Shown here: one piece after another, positions 1 through 12,522 of the stretch
Layout: every line of letters starts with the position of its first letter
How positions within the stretch are numbered: the first letter of the stretch is position 1
Assembly (NCBI GenBank): GCA_033439265.1
Contig: JAVTVX010000012.1
Coordinates: forward strand, 15,535,501-15,599,500
DNA: 64,000 nucleotides
From: Dillenia suffruticosa
Taxonomy: Eukaryota > Streptophyta > Magnoliopsida > Dilleniales > Dilleniaceae
Direction: 5' to 3'
Position numbers and translations under genes: made by a program
Notes under the pieces: model-generated
What the model saw: only the letters and a program-made list of their open reading frames with translations
What the model was told of the DNA's origin: nothing
Databases searched by the model: none

Positions 1-1190
1 TTTGTACCTGTAGATGGACTTGCGAAATATGAACTATATATTTTGATGTATTCTAAGTGAAAATTTGTATGAGTCAAGTGTTTCGTACATTGAGTATATA
101 CTTTGATTAGTTGGAATATGCATATTTATATCAATTGTATTGGATATTACACTTTTGTATTGTTTTAATTGATTATACAAAAATTGAATTTTAGTGATAT
201 GATAATGTATTATATCAGTTATGTTTAAAACTTATTTAACTCTATCAACCAATAAGAGAAACGTCAGATACTTTATGATATCCTCTCTTTCAATGAGAGA
301 CTTAATAAAATTAAATAATTGAGGAAATGAAAATACATTTAATTTATCGGATCTCAATTATGAGTGATACTTAGAGAAACAGCATGTAGAGATACATTAA
401 AATCAAGAACAAAACGACAAAGCCATGCAACTCTAGTTATTTAGTGAATTAATTAGAATTAAATAATTTTTATGTAACTAATGGTTTAGAGGATCACATT
501 ATAATAATTTTGAAATTAAAATAAATATATCTAAAATTTTTTCTCTATTCTAAAATTCTATTAATATTGATTCTTTATTTGATTCGACAATTTCTTTATA
601 TTAAATTAATTAAAAAAGAAGAATAATATATTAAGGCAGAAAGAGAGAAAGAAATTTAGATTTGACTGTAATCTCAAAAAGTCTTACGAATTAGTTTGTA
701 ATTTTTAAAAACTACTAACTGTTTTATAATTTCAAAAATTATCTTGTATATTTTATAATTTTGAAAAATTATTATGATTATTTTATAATTTTAAAATCTA
801 TTATGTCTGGTTTTGAATTTTTTTTTTTTAAAATTATACAATCCATAAGTGTTTATTTTTCTTTTTTATGAAAACACTAATTTTAAACACTTAATCTCTC
901 TATCTAAGTGTTGCTTTTCTATTCTAATTAAAACACAGGTATGATGAGGTTTCCTATATGCTACAAATCTAATCCTATACATATTTGTCCAACTAAATTG
1001 AAAAACATATGAGACTGAGTTACATCATATGGAAGAAGATTTGGGTTTGGTGATATTTTTCTCATGTTTATAGAGATTACAACCATCGAAATTTGAATTC
1101 CAACAAGAATGGTAAGAGTAGAATTAATTTCTTTACTAATTATCTTTACTTACAAATTAATTTTTTTAATACACATCTGTGTTTAATTTT
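1..1190 (+). repeat. LTR-like AT-rich repeat, copy I (left-truncated by window edge)
   Basis: Aligns by eye with 15200-16560 (same strand) and with the reverse complement of about 1440-2600. Shared blocks include the run ending near 900 with the 'attttaaacacttaatctctc' type sequence, and the 'atggaagaagatttgggtt' block near 1030. Positions 680-830 hold an imperfect tandem array built on 'ttttataattttgaaaa'. No coding sequence was recognised. The size and the context of copy II suggest a Copia-type LTR, but no clean terminus is visible here. Confidence 0.55.
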
Positions 1191-1282
1191 TATGTTCTTA
1201 TCTTTTAATCCAATTTCCTTTATCTTTTAACCCAAATCCTTTGTCAAATTGATTCCTCATAAGGTCAAAACTCTTAATCACC

Positions 1283-1302
1283 CCCCACTCAAGTGAGTGG
1301 GG
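1283..1302. other. Perfect hairpin near the centre of an inverted repeat
   Basis: ccccactc, loop aagt, then gagtgggg: an 8-bp perfect stem. With a 4-base bulge on the left it extends through ttaat/attaa. It lies close to the midpoint between the inverted copies I and II. Confidence 0.6.
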
Positions 1303-1379
1303 ATTAAATCTTCTAATCCCTTTCCAAGATTCAAAGAAGTCTCATTATTTCCTTTTTCTACTGAAACTCGAACTTTTTG

Positions 1380-2818
1380 TTGTTAGGATCGAATATATTT
1401 TAAACAAAAAAAACATATTTTTTTAATATTTTTTCTATCATGTTCAATTATCAAGAAACACAATGGAAGCATGAACATGAATAAATATTAAAAAAAATTA
1501 ATTTAGTAAATAAAAATAATTAGTAAAGAAATTGATAATACTATGACATGATTTGTTGGAATCTGCATCTCCAAGGCTCCAATCTTCATAGATGTTAAAA
1601 AAAATAACTCTCAACCCAAGTCTTCTTCTCCATATCGTAATTCATTCTCACTGCTTTTTCAATATAGGTGGGCAGATTAGTATAGAAATAGATTTCTAAT
1701 ATGGGAAGAAAATGTTATTTCTAATCATGAGAGTGTTTTAATTAGAATAAAGAGCAAAACTCTAGAAAGAGAGATTAAGAGTTTAAAATTAGTGCTTCAA
1801 AAAAATACCTAAGAATTTTATAATTTTTAAAATTACAAAACCAACCATAATAGTTTTCAAAATTGTAAAAAAAAAAGTCATAATAAGTTTCAAAATTATA
1901 AAGCAATTGTATTCAAAAATTAGAATGCAGTCATAATATTTTCTGAAATTACCATCCAATTCTAAATTTCTCACTCTGCATTGTTCTTCCCTTTCTTTAA
2001 TTCATCTAATACAAAGATATTGTCATATTTCAAAAGTAATCAATTATAATGTGATTTGCTAAACCATTAATAATATTAAAATTATTTTAATTCTAATTAA
2101 TTCTCTAAATAATTAGAATTTCTCTAAAATAAATATCACTTTATTTGTGGACAAATAATAATTGATTATGCTATTCTTGACCTATATGTATTTTTATATA
2201 TTGTCCATATAATAACCTCCACATTTGTGGCCAAATAAAATAAATTTACTAACACCTCATCAATTCTTTAATTCCATCGAAACTATCATACAAAAAAAAA
2301 AAAAAAAAAAAGGATATCCTAGAATAGAATATCCAATGTGTCTCAAATGGTTGATAGTACCACAATATGATTCACCATCGTATCATTAAGCTTAATTTAA
2401 GGATAATCAACTTAGAGAACTTGAGAAGGCAATATCGAATATAAGTGATAAATTATATATTGAATTTATGTTCCAACTAAACAACACTGCATATCCAATT
2501 TATGAAACTCCTCACTTATAAAAATATTTCATTCATAATATATCAAACTATATAAACATTCCCTTCCAAGTTCATGTCATATGTAATCATGATTTGTTCA
2601 TGTCATATGTACCATTAACCCGATTAATATATGAATCATTATATTGATTAATATATAAATCATTATATTGAATCAAAGGACTTTACACATACATAAATAA
2701 TATAGAAATTTATTTATCTAATTGAGATACAAACAAAAATCATTATACATAAATCATGATCTTTGAACATACAAAATAATAAAATTAATGAAAAATTGAG
2801 ATACAATCCCAACTCCTA
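1380..2818 (-). repeat. LTR-like repeat, copy II; probable 3' LTR of old minus-strand Copia D
   Basis: Inverted relative of copies I and III. On the minus strand it begins at about 2818 with 'ttgggattgtatct', directly after a purine-rich tract (RC of 'aactcctacttgt'), as expected where a polypurine tract meets a 3' LTR. Copy III starts in a matching way with 'ttgggactagatat' near 14797. The adjacent upstream minus-strand sequence (2820-3439) is Copia RNase H, which supports reading this copy as that element's 3' LTR. It carries the same 'ataattttgaaa' array at 1810-1970 and a poly-A run at 2292-2310. The distal end near 1380 is approximate. Confidence 0.5.
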
Positions 2819-2819
2819 C

Positions 2820-3439
2820 TTGTACGAAAGAATATGTTATATGAGTCTAATACCATGACTCTGGATAAATCTGAAAAACCATTTTTGATAAAGACATAAG
2901 GTATGGGTTCTTCATACTATGCCATGACAATCAGATTCTTATTAGCCGGTACAACTCTGAGATCCAAACAAGACTTCAGTCACTCAGCTTCTCTGTCTAC
3001 TTCCCATGTTGCCACATGCTTTGTTTCTATAGTGGAGTTAGTAATTCAAGATTACATGATGCTTCTCAATGAAGTAACCCTCATTGAGAGTAAACACATA
3101 TATGAAAGTAGGCTTCCAATGTATCTGTCTGATTCGAAATCCAAATACAATCTCCTAGTAGTATGCTATCATTATTTCTATATATAACCCATAATCTCTC
3201 TTTCTCTTAAGATACTTAAATATGTATTTTATTGCAACCTAAGGAACTAGTCTGCACCCTAACTCATTTTTATCATCCATGTCAATGGCAAAACAAACTC
3301 CTATTCTAGTGTACCACATAACATACAAAAGGTGCCCAGAGTCGACGGATTGAGCAACTTCTCTATCGGTGTGACACATTTCTTGAAATCCTGCGTACTA
3401 AATTTTATCTAAATTTAATTGCAATTAGATCAATGTATG
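2820..3439 (-). pseudogene. Copia RT/RNase H remnant (element D, 3' part)
   Basis: Read on the minus strand with frameshifts and stops, this gives Copia RNase H-region motifs. There is a block like 'LLYVMWYTRIGVCFAIDM' (family: SxxYAxxxTRPDVxxA), then 'VAIKYIFKYLKR' (family: WxAxKxxLRYLKGT), then 'FIYVFTLNEG' (family: SGYVFxLNGG). The upstream half of the same gene resumes at 12943 on the far side of element C1, so C1 inserted into it. The plus-strand ORF at 2903-3187 is a shadow of this region. Homology is recognised from memory of the family, not from a search. Confidence 0.6.
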
Positions 3440-3908
3440 TGTTGGAAAATGCCCATGAGGGGCATTTTGATAATTTCGGAATAATAGAGTAACTCTCGTT
3501 ATTCCATTTACCACCCCATTTAATTCCCACATAGTGACTTGCCTAATGACCCTTGAATGTGCTCACGTGAGTTGTGCTTCTTTCTCTCCCTATTGTGAGT
3601 TTGGGGTTTAGAGAGAATGAACATGGCTAGGGTTTGCACATCTCTCTAGAGATAGAGATCCATTGAGGGTTAGAGAAAATTCCGAGTAGGGAATTTTTTG
3701 CATGTTCTTTGTCACCGGACTTGAGAATCGAGGTATCGTGGATATGCGGTGGTGGTTTGGATCTCGTGATCACCATCCCGACCGTGCAATCCATTCAAGA
3801 GATTTCGCGATACCGTTGAGTTTTTGAAAATCGACCCTATCGAGGTCTTTACCCAAAAAATTCTGAATTTATTTACTTATGCTTTCACATGTGCGATTAA
3901 ATCCAACA
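3440..3908 (+). repeat. 5' LTR of C1
   Basis: Starts TGTTGGAAAATG and ends ATCCAACA. It aligns over its full length with 12474-12942, with equal length of 469 bp. It is followed after one base by the primer-binding site. Confidence 0.88.
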
Positions 3909-3909
3909 T

Positions 3910-3921
3910 TGGTATCAGAGC
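3910..3921 (+). other. Primer-binding site of C1
   Basis: TGGTATCAGAGC, the sequence used by many plant LTR elements that prime from initiator tRNA-Met. It lies one base after the LTR. Confidence 0.88.
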
Positions 3922-5109
3922 GGTCGTTGGATTTAATTTAAAAAAATTCATAATTATTTTTGGGTATAAAAAAATTTTAGAGTCTGAATCACGGATGGGT
4001 TTCGTGAATCTGAGGACACCACATGAATATCCATGGCCCAGAGATTACAAAAATAATTTTTGTTGAATTTTTCGAATATGTATAGGCCATGAAAAGTCCG
4101 GTCAAAGTTTGCAACTATATGAACTTTAAAATTTTAGATCTATAGCTTTAGAGGGCGGATCGATGCATGAAAATGGTTTATGTGTGTTCCTTGTATCCTG
4201 ATCTACATTTTCATGTATTTTGTTGTGAGTTTTGGAGGCCGAAAACTGGGATTTCCAAATAGCCACAGAGGGCCGCGATTGGGGTGGTTGAGTTCCACCA
4301 TTTCTTGGGTTGAAATCCTCCTAAAATCGAGTATTGGATGTTTAGAGGATACCTAGTAATTTTTTTCAATCGAAAACTACATGAAAAAGTGGTCGAAAAT
4401 GAGTTTTCAGGCAACCGGGTCGAAAAACCAGTTGCAGAACTCGTTGGGCGAAGAAGACCAAACCCGGACCCATGGCGCATGCATCACACGCGTGAGGAAG
4501 GCGCGTCTAGCAGTGTGAAGCGGGCGCGTGTACTTCACGTGCGAGACAGGCGCGTGAAGCAGATGAGTACACATACCGGGTCGGGCCTTGACCCGGTCCG
4601 ACCCGTATTCCGACACGACCGGGTTGGACTAACCTGTTGACCAGCTGGTCGGGTCAAACCCTGACCCGTTGACCGACCCGGTTGCTGACCCAGGCGACAC
4701 GGTTCAGCGCATGAAGGCATGTGAGCCATGCACCACGACTGGGTGCCCGTGCGCGGAGCTGCTTCAGGCGCATGGCGGCAAGTGTGAGGCGCACCGCGCG
4801 TCTGGCATGTACGCCAGGCTACTATCGGCGCGTGGAGGCATGTGGCAGTGCATGGAGGTGCTCCGTCGGTGTGTGGCGGTGCATATAGACCCCAGTGGCG
4901 CGTCAGATTGTCCGAAATTGAATTTTTTCAATTTTCTAAGAGTTCTATATCCATAATTGTAACTTTTTTATGGGTTTTTGTATGCCGAATTCAAGTTCGA
5001 ATGGTAAGATGCGATTCTAGATTGTGGTGTATGGTGTCTGTTGATTCATTTACTCACTTTGAGGTCTGTATTTGAATTATTTTAGACTTATTGATTCGTA
5101 GGGCTCACA
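3922..5109 (+). other. Leader of C1 with GC-rich island
   Basis: Untranslated leader between the primer site and gag. Positions about 4430-4915 are strikingly GC- and CpG-rich compared with the AT-rich surroundings. They repeat 'gacccg' and 'cgggtc' in both orientations (4575-4690) and 'gcgcgtg'/'ggcgcgt'-type words. The short ORFs here have no recognisable domain. The related leader of C2 (44899-45160) is also GC-rich but shorter. Confidence 0.6.
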
Positions 5110-5990
5110 AATATAAGAAATAAGTATCACTAAGTCATTAATTCTCTCTTACTGTATTGAGAACTATCGTATCAGATTTTTGCGAGGAGAGTAAACTGAA
5201 TGATGTGAACTGCGAGATTTCACACCGGTAGATTCAGTTTATTCTCGAGAAGCAAAATCTGTTTGAGATTTTTAGGCACGAGATAGTGGGCCCCAAGGAG
5301 GGTACCACACTATAGGATAGATGGGATACGGAGATCTATCGTGCGTGGAATAAAAGATAACCAAGTTAGGGCAATCCTTATCAGTGGTATGTACGATGAC
5401 TTGATCTCGTTTTATGAGCAATATCCTATGGATATGTCGGTTAGGCTAGCCCTAAAAAGCATTGTATTGCTCTCTTCAGCTCCTAGTGTGAGGATATATA
5501 AGAAAATGGCTGATCATACAATGTTGCAACATTTGATTCAAATGTCGAGTATGATCATCGCGTTAAGAAATACAAACGAGCCAATTCGGATAAGATTCAG
5601 GCACTAGGTGTGATTAGTCTTTTACCTGATTCATGAGAAACCAAAAAAACCTATTTCACGCATGACGAAAGTATTCATACTTTCGCTAATGTGAGCAAGT
5701 ATTGTGTGCTCGAGGAGGAGCGCTTAGAGGTGAGTAGATCGCACTTAAGTCATGCTTATGAAGTGGAATTGAGTAAGAACTCCCATGGCATCAAGCCAAC
5801 AACATAAGCATGGAAGAAGTCTCGAGATCTAGGCAATAAAATTATCTAAAAAAACCGACAACAAGGTATAAAAACATAGGAAGAAGGAATTTAATAAGAC
5901 CAATGCAAAGTGTTACGCTGAGATAGACTTAGTCATTTCGCTCGTGAATGTGACGAGCGAAAAGAATGCCCTTCTTCTTTACGTGTGTTG
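5110..5990 (+). pseudogene. Copia gag remnant of C1
   Basis: Corresponds to the gag of C2 at 45415-46230. Features seen in scattered frames are an N-terminal 'LND' block with a nearby 'IQFILEKQ' segment (family: W+xx+QF+L), a UBN2-like middle (ORF 5341-5607, 'QHLIQMSSMI', family: M+QHLxxMxxMI), and a basic tail. A partial zinc knuckle ends in 'HFAREC' near 5935-5960. Many stops and frameshifts make it non-functional. In intact relatives gag forms the virus-like particle and binds element RNA. Confidence 0.65.
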
Positions 5991-5999
5991 ATATTGTGA

Positions 6000-8890
6000 T
6001 GCTCACTGATTTCTTTCCATTGTGGATTGTAAATTTATGAGCCACTAACCATATAACTCGAAACAGGAGCGCGTAAATAAAGTTCAGCCAACTGAATTTC
6101 AAGTTATGAGGATTTAAATCAGGGACAAAACATTTGTTTTCATCAAAGGGATCGATACTTGCTATGATGTTCTCTATGCTCCGGGCATTCGACGGAATTT
6201 GAATTTAGTACCTTGTCTCAGATTGATTAGGATATGCATAAAATCATCTATTTTAATAAATACGACAATTCTCTGAATTGTTCTGGTTTTGATCCATGAT
6301 GGATGGAATGCACTAGTACTTCTCGTTCTAATGGTTTTCTTGTCATTCTTCCATACCTTTATATCTGATTGCCTAGATGATGATGTAGATGAGTGGCATA
6401 GTAGATTTGGACATATAGGGCAAGAGATGATGAATCGATTAGTAGCGAATGGTTTGTAAGACCTGTTAACCAAATTCGAGTTGTCCGTATATGAGTTTTT
6501 TGCCTAACTGACAAAATCACAAGAAAATCATTTGGCAACACAATGAGAGCTGGGACTCCATTGTAGTTGGACCACTCCGACATTTGTGACCTTATGAGCA
6601 TGAGAGCCTGAAATGGAGCTGTGTACGTTATGACGTTCATCACATTTTGGTTCCTCTATCTGATCTCACACAAGTTTGAGACAGTAAAATGCTTCAGGAG
6701 GTTTATTAGCAAAATTGAGAATCAGTTCGACTCAGAATAAAAACTCTTAAATCTGATTGGTGGCGCGTGGTGCGAGCATTTGTCAAAACGACACAGAGAG
6801 CTCTGTTTCGAAAAGAGTATTATGAGATTAACTGACTATTCCTACTACTTCTCAATAGAGCAAGTAGCCGAGATAAGGAATATGACTTTGTTGGAAATGG
6901 TGAAGTCTATGATGACACATATCAATATGTTTGTATCCTCAACTGTGTCTCATTAAAGTCTGCAATCAGTACCCCACATGAGCTTTGTACAGGGAGATAG
7001 CCTGACCTTAGCCACTAATGGTTATGGGGTTGTGTCATGATTTCTCACATCCAAAATATAAGTAAGGTCTGTGAGAAAGTATGTGTTCTTAGATGAACAC
7101 ACAGATGACACTATTATCGAGATTGAGTTTCGTGATGCCACATTTCTTAAAAATGATTTCCCTAAGAGAGGTGAAATCAATTTGGATATTACTTTCTATG
7201 AGATGGATGAGTCTAGTGACTTGGGTGACCCTAGTGACAGGATACAAGAATCCATTATGGATTTTAGTCTTAGTGAGAGCGATCTATCAAGAAGTGAAGA
7301 GTTTTTTCTTCCCTCGTAAGAGTATCGAGGATGCATACTTAAACGCCGCTTCCCGATTAAGGTGAGGCCCTCATTATTACTCTTGAGGATGCTGTGAAAT
7401 CTCAAACGGTCCAAGAAGCTCTCAAGGGTACTACGAAGAACCATTTATTGAAAGTCATAAATGAAAAAAATGAGTCAATAAGAATCAACAGGGTCCGAGA
7501 CCTAGTTGATTTGCCTGAGAGTAGAAAGACCATTAAGAACGAGTAGGTTCTCAAGGTTAAGAAAAAGTCGATGGATCAATGGAGATGTATAAGGTCCGTC
7601 TAGTAACCAAGGTTATACTTAGACTAAGAGGTTTGGACTACCAGGGATTCGTAGTCTAATTTACCTCGATCCGTTTAATGATTGTCACGAACATGGATCT
7701 GGAGTCACACCAACTAGACATATAAACTGCTTTTTGTAATTGAAGTTTGGATGAAATGATCTAAATGAAGCATCCCTCTGGGTTCATTCTAGTATATCAG
7801 TTGGATAAGGTCTGTTGACTTTGAAAATCAATATACGACCTTAAGCACTCATCCAGGTGGTGGTACCTGAGATTTCACGAGAATGTGATATCTTATGATA
7901 TTATTGTGTCTATCTGATACGTCCTGATGACTCTTTTATAATCATATTCTCATATGAAAGTGATATTCTATTGGCCGGGAACAACAGAGAGTATCCAATG
8001 ACCATAGTAACATGGTTATTGTTCATGGGAGAGGTTTTAGTTTATTCTCGGAATTTGGATCCAAAGGGATCGCTTAAGAATGGTATTGACTTTTTAACAA
8101 AAGTTTTATATCAGGTAGATCTTGAGTATTTTGATATGAGCGATTATAAGCTAATAGATACTCTATCGTTAAATGTGAAGACCTGATTCCTGACATATGT
8201 CCTCAAATTCAAAAATAAATAAGAGAGATGAGCAGAATCCCTTCTGCCAGTGCAATGTACATTCTAATGTATAAGATGAGACATACATGTACAATGTATA
8301 GTCTAATATAAACGTGAGGCAACAGGACCAGACACTTATTTTGCATTTAATCCGGCGAATGGTATCAATCAAATCCTGGAAAGGATCACTGTAGAGCAGT
8401 GAAAATGATTCTGAGATATCTCATGAAAATTGTGGACCTCTCTGTATGTTACAGAGGAGGTGATTTATATTTTTTGTTGGGTATTCAGATACTGACTGGG
8501 AGTAGCGATCTAGCTGAATGCAAACTGACATCAAGTTTTATCTTCTTAGAACAGTAAGAAGTGAACTTGTATATCTCTATGTATGATAAAGACTGAGTTT
8601 GTAATATGCTCAATGGCAGTTGATAAGAGTGGTTGGCTTCAGAAATTTTTGGATGATTTAGGGGTTGTGGCAGATAGTGGGAGGTCAGCGATAATTATTG
8701 TGATAATCAGATCTCCATTGTTAACAACCGAGACCCTAAGTATCATAGTAAAGCCAAATATATTGATACCGGAGACTGATATGTCAGAGACACTATCGAG
8801 AAGGGTATTGTGATATTTAAATACATCTTGATATACAGTATGATAGCTGATCCCTTCAGAAAACTCATTGTGAGAGATTCCTTTGTGAGA
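6000..8890 (+). pseudogene. Copia pol remnant of C1 (protease-integrase-RT-RNase H)
   Basis: The integrase-proximal zinc domain is recognisable at 6385-6460 as 'WHSRFGHIGQEMMNRL' (family: WHxRLGHxxxxxMxxL). At 7071-7319 lies the tract of the integrase C-terminus with 'DATFLKNDFPKRGEI' (family: DVxFxExxFP). RT begins near 7380 and runs through 'DLExHQLDI' near 7695, where the catalytic core is degraded. No YxDD is preserved; its place near 7955-7980 reads in shifted frames. RNase H runs to about 8890. Several frames are needed and stops are frequent. The region from 7695 onward is present twice. Confidence 0.65.
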
Positions 8891-10108
8891 CAAGGAATCA
8901 TCGGATTTAGTGTATTTTTACATTTCTCATTATATACTATTTTTTATGCTTATTGAAATTATGACATGCGTGCATTATTAGGTCACAAGTCTATTGTTTC
9001 ATCCACTTATTTATTGTCATATATCTTGAGAGATGTTGTGATAAAAGATGTGTCAGGTAGGCGTGGTCGACTCTCTCACACGAGTGACCATCTCTAATTC
9101 TGAGTGAGCGGAGATGAGACGGTTTCTAGTAATAAGAAATTTTGAGAGTGGCCCTAGTAAAATATAAGTCGCCCTGATATGTGTTTAGGATGAAATCATT
9201 TGCGATATGACGGATATGGAAATACTCATATCCATGTTGTCTATAAATAACAAAGTTTGAGATTTCAGATATCACCTGCGTTTAGCAATATTGTCTCTAA
9301 GATACTTTCTCTAAGATTTCTGTGTAAAGTTTTATGTGTAGATTGAGTCACATACCTGCACAGTATTAGAGAAATCTGACATATGTCCTTTGAAAGATGA
9401 GAGAATAATATTATGACACGTGTTTCATACCACGTGTAATGAAATGACCAAGGGATAGTGAGAGTTATTAATTGAGACTATAGTATGATCATGATCCCCG
9501 TTTCTACTATGTGAGACTCGAGATCCATTGGGTGGAATCGCTTGTGCTCTTATTACTTTCGGCTGTTTCTAAAAGTTTAGTTCAGTGTTGCTACTTTAGT
9601 CTATTTACCTATGGCTCGGAAGATAAATTGAGATCTTAAGGGCAGGTTTAGGAAAACACCTGAATTGAGACCGAAAAATTCGAGTTTGAGAAAAAGAAGA
9701 TCAATCGACATTATATCATGGTGTTATATTCACAGGTCGACATATTATGTTAATCTATGTTGGGATTCAAACATAATAGTGAATATATAGTTGAGTAAAC
9801 AATTGGAGATCACTTTCGATGAGAAAAATGACTCGATGGATGTAATTGCATTGGATCTGGGGTACAACGAGTTCTTTTTATACTAACGATAGCTTCTCGG
9901 TCATCCTAATAGGTGTATCGAGAAATTTTTGCTTACAGGTGTACTCGCTGTTCGCACGATACTAAATCCTGTATGAAAATCCAGTAAGGTGATATAGATA
10001 AATCACATGAATTGTGATCTTGTGACAAACGTAAAATGCCCTCGTGTAGAAGTGGGAAATGTTAAAAAATGTCCACGAGAGGTATTTTGGTAATTTCGGG
10101 ATAATGAG
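7695..10108 (+). repeat. Tandem duplication unit 1 (2,414 bp)
   Basis: Matches 10109-12522 base for base wherever I compared (start, end and many internal lines). It spans the RT/RNase H remnant, the 3' untranslated region, the polypurine tract and the first 49 bases of the 3' LTR (10060-10108). The predicted peptides at 7971-8186, 8583-8813 and the antisense 8169-8372 recur unchanged at +2414. Boundaries are set by the first mismatches: before 7695 'aacat' against 'atgag', and after 10109 'ggatct' against 'gtaact'. Confidence 0.93.
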
Positions 10109-12522
10109 GGATCTGGAGTCACACCAACTAGACATATAAACTGCTTTTTGTAATTGAAGTTTGGATGAAATGATCTAAATGAAGCATCCCTCTGGGTTCA
10201 TTCTAGTATATCAGTTGGATAAGGTCTGTTGACTTTGAAAATCAATATACGACCTTAAGCACTCATCCAGGTGGTGGTACCTGAGATTTCACGAGAATGT
10301 GATATCTTATGATATTATTGTGTCTATCTGATACGTCCTGATGACTCTTTTATAATCATATTCTCATATGAAAGTGATATTCTATTGGCCGGGAACAACA
10401 GAGAGTATCCAATGACCATAGTAACATGGTTATTGTTCATGGGAGAGGTTTTAGTTTATTCTCGGAATTTGGATCCAAAGGGATCGCTTAAGAATGGTAT
10501 TGACTTTTTAACAAAAGTTTTATATCAGGTAGATCTTGAGTATTTTGATATGAGCGATTATAAGCTAATAGATACTCTATCGTTAAATGTGAAGACCTGA
10601 TTCCTGACATATGTCCTCAAATTCAAAAATAAATAAGAGAGATGAGCAGAATCCCTTCTGCCAGTGCAATGTACATTCTAATGTATAAGATGAGACATAC
10701 ATGTACAATGTATAGTCTAATATAAACGTGAGGCAACAGGACCAGACACTTATTTTGCATTTAATCCGGCGAATGGTATCAATCAAATCCTGGAAAGGAT
10801 CACTGTAGAGCAGTGAAAATGATTCTGAGATATCTCATGAAAATTGTGGACCTCTCTGTATGTTACAGAGGAGGTGATTTATATTTTTTGTTGGGTATTC
10901 AGATACTGACTGGGAGTAGCGATCTAGCTGAATGCAAACTGACATCAAGTTTTATCTTCTTAGAACAGTAAGAAGTGAACTTGTATATCTCTATGTATGA
11001 TAAAGACTGAGTTTGTAATATGCTCAATGGCAGTTGATAAGAGTGGTTGGCTTCAGAAATTTTTGGATGATTTAGGGGTTGTGGCAGATAGTGGGAGGTC
11101 AGCGATAATTATTGTGATAATCAGATCTCCATTGTTAACAACCGAGACCCTAAGTATCATAGTAAAGCCAAATATATTGATACCGGAGACTGATATGTCA
11201 GAGACACTATCGAGAAGGGTATTGTGATATTTAAATACATCTTGATATACAGTATGATAGCTGATCCCTTCAGAAAACTCATTGTGAGAGATTCCTTTGT
11301 GAGACAAGGAATCATCGGATTTAGTGTATTTTTACATTTCTCATTATATACTATTTTTTATGCTTATTGAAATTATGACATGCGTGCATTATTAGGTCAC
11401 AAGTCTATTGTTTCATCCACTTATTTATTGTCATATATCTTGAGAGATGTTGTGATAAAAGATGTGTCAGGTAGGCGTGGTCGACTCTCTCACACGAGTG
11501 ACCATCTCTAATTCTGAGTGAGCGGAGATGAGACGGTTTCTAGTAATAAGAAATTTTGAGAGTGGCCCTAGTAAAATATAAGTCGCCCTGATATGTGTTT
11601 AGGATGAAATCATTTGCGATATGACGGATATGGAAATACTCATATCCATGTTGTCTATAAATAACAAAGTTTGAGATTTCAGATATCACCTGCGTTTAGC
11701 AATATTGTCTCTAAGATACTTTCTCTAAGATTTCTGTGTAAAGTTTTATGTGTAGATTGAGTCACATACCTGCACAGTATTAGAGAAATCTGACATATGT
11801 CCTTTGAAAGATGAGAGAATAATATTATGACACGTGTTTCATACCACGTGTAATGAAATGACCAAGGGATAGTGAGAGTTATTAATTGAGACTATAGTAT
11901 GATCATGATCCCCGTTTCTACTATGTGAGACTCGAGATCCATTGGGTGGAATCGCTTGTGCTCTTATTACTTTCGGCTGTTTCTAAAAGTTTAGTTCAGT
12001 GTTGCTACTTTAGTCTATTTACCTATGGCTCGGAAGATAAATTGAGATCTTAAGGGCAGGTTTAGGAAAACACCTGAATTGAGACCGAAAAATTCGAGTT
12101 TGAGAAAAAGAAGATCAATCGACATTATATCATGGTGTTATATTCACAGGTCGACATATTATGTTAATCTATGTTGGGATTCAAACATAATAGTGAATAT
12201 ATAGTTGAGTAAACAATTGGAGATCACTTTCGATGAGAAAAATGACTCGATGGATGTAATTGCATTGGATCTGGGGTACAACGAGTTCTTTTTATACTAA
12301 CGATAGCTTCTCGGTCATCCTAATAGGTGTATCGAGAAATTTTTGCTTACAGGTGTACTCGCTGTTCGCACGATACTAAATCCTGTATGAAAATCCAGTA
12401 AGGTGATATAGATAAATCACATGAATTGTGATCTTGTGACAAACGTAAAATGCCCTCGTGTAGAAGTGGGAAATGTTAAAAAATGTCCACGAGAGGTATT
12501 TTGGTAATTTCGGGATAATGAG
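10109..12522 (+). repeat. Tandem duplication unit 2 (2,414 bp)
   Basis: Second copy of 7695-10108. At its right end it continues into the rest of the genuine 3' LTR. At its left end it begins abruptly in RT sequence straight after a 49-base LTR stub. Only G or GG is shared at the breakpoints, so there is almost no microhomology. Peptides 10385-10600 and 10997-11227 are copies of those in unit 1, not separate genes. Confidence 0.93.

Noticed and set aside
4338..5075. Several overlapping ORFs in the C1 leader
   Set aside because: They follow from high GC and few stops; both strands are open, and the peptides are not shared with the C2 leader.
7971..10600. Identical ORFs (7971-8186/10385-10600 and 8583-8813/10997-11227) as a pair of duplicated host genes
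   Set aside because: They lie within the decayed pol of Copia C1 and are copied only because of the 2,414-bp tandem duplication.
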